Source of the DNA: Austropuccinia psidii
Lineage: Eukaryota; Basidiomycota; Pucciniomycetes; Pucciniales; Sphaerophragmiaceae
Reading direction: 5' to 3'
NCBI GenBank assembly: GCA_023105745.1
Contig: JALGQZ010000019.1
Span: forward strand, 2,108,001-2,172,000
Length of the DNA: 64,000 nt
In this document: one piece after another, positions 62,325 through 64,000 of the stretch
How positions within the stretch are numbered: position 1 is the first letter of the stretch
Layout of the letters: the number at the start of each line of letters is the position of its first letter
Translations under genes and position numbers: made by a program
Notes under the pieces: generated by a model
What the model was told of the DNA's origin: nothing
What the model saw: the letters and a program-made list of their open reading frames with translations, nothing else
Database searches by the model: none

Positions 62325-63898
62325 TGTAAGATGTGACTATGAAACTGATGATAATATTACTATTAATAAACAATACTATGTCTGTTCCTATGAAATATAA
62401 TAATAAAATATTATTATAACCACAATTAAAGAATTAAAGAATTATTTCTTTCACGTGTTAAACACTACTAGTGATTTTCACAGTGAGCAGTACTTGTCTA
62501 CAAGAATCAATTACAAGAAGATTTTAATAATAAAACTTCTTTTATTAAAATAATAAAATCATTTTAATATATGATTATCTTTTGCAAGAGTAATTATAAA
62601 TACAATTCTTGAAGAAAACTAATTATTTAGAGAAAAAATTTAATAATTAAGAATAAATCACTCACTAATATTCCAAAGAGCTTATTGAAAGATAAGATAG
62701 AGAGATTTGACGTAGAATTGTGGATTTAAAGGATCAAAATGTATTTATAACAGTATTACAGCAATGTTTAGTTGGATTCTATGATCTCACGTCTTTCTGA
62801 TTGATTCTGAAAGATTTAAAACACTTAAGAATAGCTTTAACTAATACTTAATTGTTGGTAACAATGATTTAAATGATAATAAGATGATGATTTTGAAAAA
62901 AAAAGCAAGACAAGGCCTCTTTTAAGTCAACAACAGCTCACAGAGGCGTGCCATGGAGCAAATTGAAAAACCAGTGAGTGAGAAAACAATAAACCCTTTT
63001 AGATTATTTATTGCATCATCTTTTGTCATGTAAGATTATCATAATTACTTAATTAATGCTTTTACATGCCTACCAACCCCAATATGGTTAAGAATAAAAG
63101 GAGTAAAATCTGTAAATATTCTTTTATTCTAAAATAATCATTGATTTCTCAAAGTTATCAATTTTATTGGCAATTTCATCACAGGTTTTAATTACTGTGA
63201 ATTTTTGAATATTCAGTGTTTCACGTAGAATAGCCAAAAATGGGCTGTAGGTAAAACTTTCTATTTTACTGGTAAAGCCATAATTATTTTTGGTTTTACC
63301 ATAGATAATACATCTCTTCATTAGTCCTGAAGGTTTCAGAGAGATTCATTGGGAATTGTATTTTTGATGAATTTTTGAAGTTTTTACCTCATTTCTACGT
63401 AGAATTGCAAATATCAGTGTTTTACTGGTTGCTATGAGGTAAATCAATGGATAAAAGTCCAAAAAGGGTTTTAATTACTCTTTTGGGGTTTATCCATGGA
63501 AAATAATTAAGAATTGACATGGTTAAAGGAGTTCAAGTAGCTCTTTACCTCCTTGGCACGTCAAAATAGCAGGTTATTTGCTATTTTCTTAAGATTTACT
63601 GTAGTTGTAACATGGTAACCAAGTTCTTAAAAGGTTTTAGTTTACCAATTAGGCCAATATCAGCCATGGATCCAAGCTTTGGAGCTGTCCACGCCTCTGA
63701 GGCTTCAGAGGTTGGTTACCCTGGCTCTCTTTGATGTCTTTTGTCCCCCTTGCCTATTTTTCACGTCAAAATAGAAAATTAAGCTTCAAGTGAGATATCC
63801 ACTATGGGTGTACCAAAATTACATGTAAGAATACCATGATATTAAGTGCCCAAAACATGCATAACACTATTCTTAGTTTATATGTAACATGGGATTTC
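62325..63898 (-). mobile_element. LTR type F3, minus orientation, interrupted by another F3 LTR
   Basis: On plus it begins TGTAAGATGTGACTATGAAAC and follows 4194-5760 closely up to ACATGGGATTTC, where the expected next bases (TCACATTCC) are replaced by a new LTR start. The rest should lie beyond the window. The left flank is GAGCC (62320-62324); whether it is solo or part of an element cannot be seen. Confidence 0.82.
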
Positions 63899-64000
63899 TG
63901 TGAGCCTTGAGGTATATTTTACATACCCAAATAGGCCACAATTATCTTAAAAAGAAATTTTGAATTATGCAAAACTCATAAGTCATGCATATATCCAAAA
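63899..64000 (+). mobile_element. start of a nested F3 LTR in the opposite direction, runs off the right edge
   Basis: TGTGAGCCTTGAGGTATATTTT followed by sequence matching the first 100 bases of F3 LTRs (for example 13263 onward). It sits inside the inverted F3 LTR directly after ATTTC (63894-63898), the expected left target duplication. Confidence 0.8.

Noticed and set aside
1..64000. CRISPR arrays, bacterial operons, rRNA genes and telomere repeats
   Set aside because: No regularly spaced repeats, ribosome-binding sites, rRNA-like blocks or TTAGGG-type arrays were seen; spliced genes and LTR elements show eukaryotic DNA.

Overview
The window looks like fungal nuclear DNA. It has short GT-AG introns (54 to about 140 bp), a multi-exon type-B carboxylesterase, and dense AT-rich transposon debris. 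The set of elements suggests a basidiomycete with a very large repeat-filled genome, such as a rust fungus (Pucciniales). They are chromodomain Ty3 elements with long LTRs, Copia, PIF/Harbinger with a Myb/SANT partner, and a MULE carrying an OTU domain. The lineage is an inference from gene style and repeat content, not from a marker gene.

Layout, left to right. 1-6101: the 5' part of a minus-strand Ty3 element (5' LTR 4194-6101, PBS, leader, decayed gag), with a solo LTR inserted in gag at 729-2277. 6916-10312: a second solo LTR type, itself split by a solo LTR at 8190-9867. 10.8-11.9 kb: a decayed MULE transposase followed by an OTU domain. 13263-15208: a solo LTR. 17.3-22.8 kb: a GC- and CpG-richer island with one apparently intact gene, a secreted type-B carboxylesterase (17291-19860, minus, nine exons, 611 residues), and a possible small spliced gene at about 21 kb. 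23925-28125: a complete but dead PIF/Harbinger transposon with a TAA target duplication, transposase on plus and Myb/SANT-like protein on minus. 28.9-30.3 kb: another decayed Myb-like ORF. 30312-32142: a solo LTR with a perfect 5-bp duplication. 32-43 kb: AT-rich, mostly unrecognisable DNA. 43774-54331: a full-length but decayed Ty3/chromovirus-type element (two LTRs, PBS, gag with zinc knuckle, protease, RT, RNase H, integrase, chromodomain, PPT), inserted in the GAG-pre-integrase region of an older Copia element whose integrase, RT and RNase H remnants run to about 56.3 kb. 57.1-64 kb: truncated and nested LTRs of the same type as 4194-6101, around a stretch with local duplications and a tRNA-like sequence.

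The host gene content is small: one confident gene. Nearly everything else is layered mobile DNA. The insertion order can be read directly from target duplications and split reading frames. I found no clearly new multi-gene system. The best leads are the MULE-OTU protein, the intact esterase in a CpG island, the CpG-rich palindromic cluster inside one solo LTR, and an unassigned decayed reading frame at about 40 kb.
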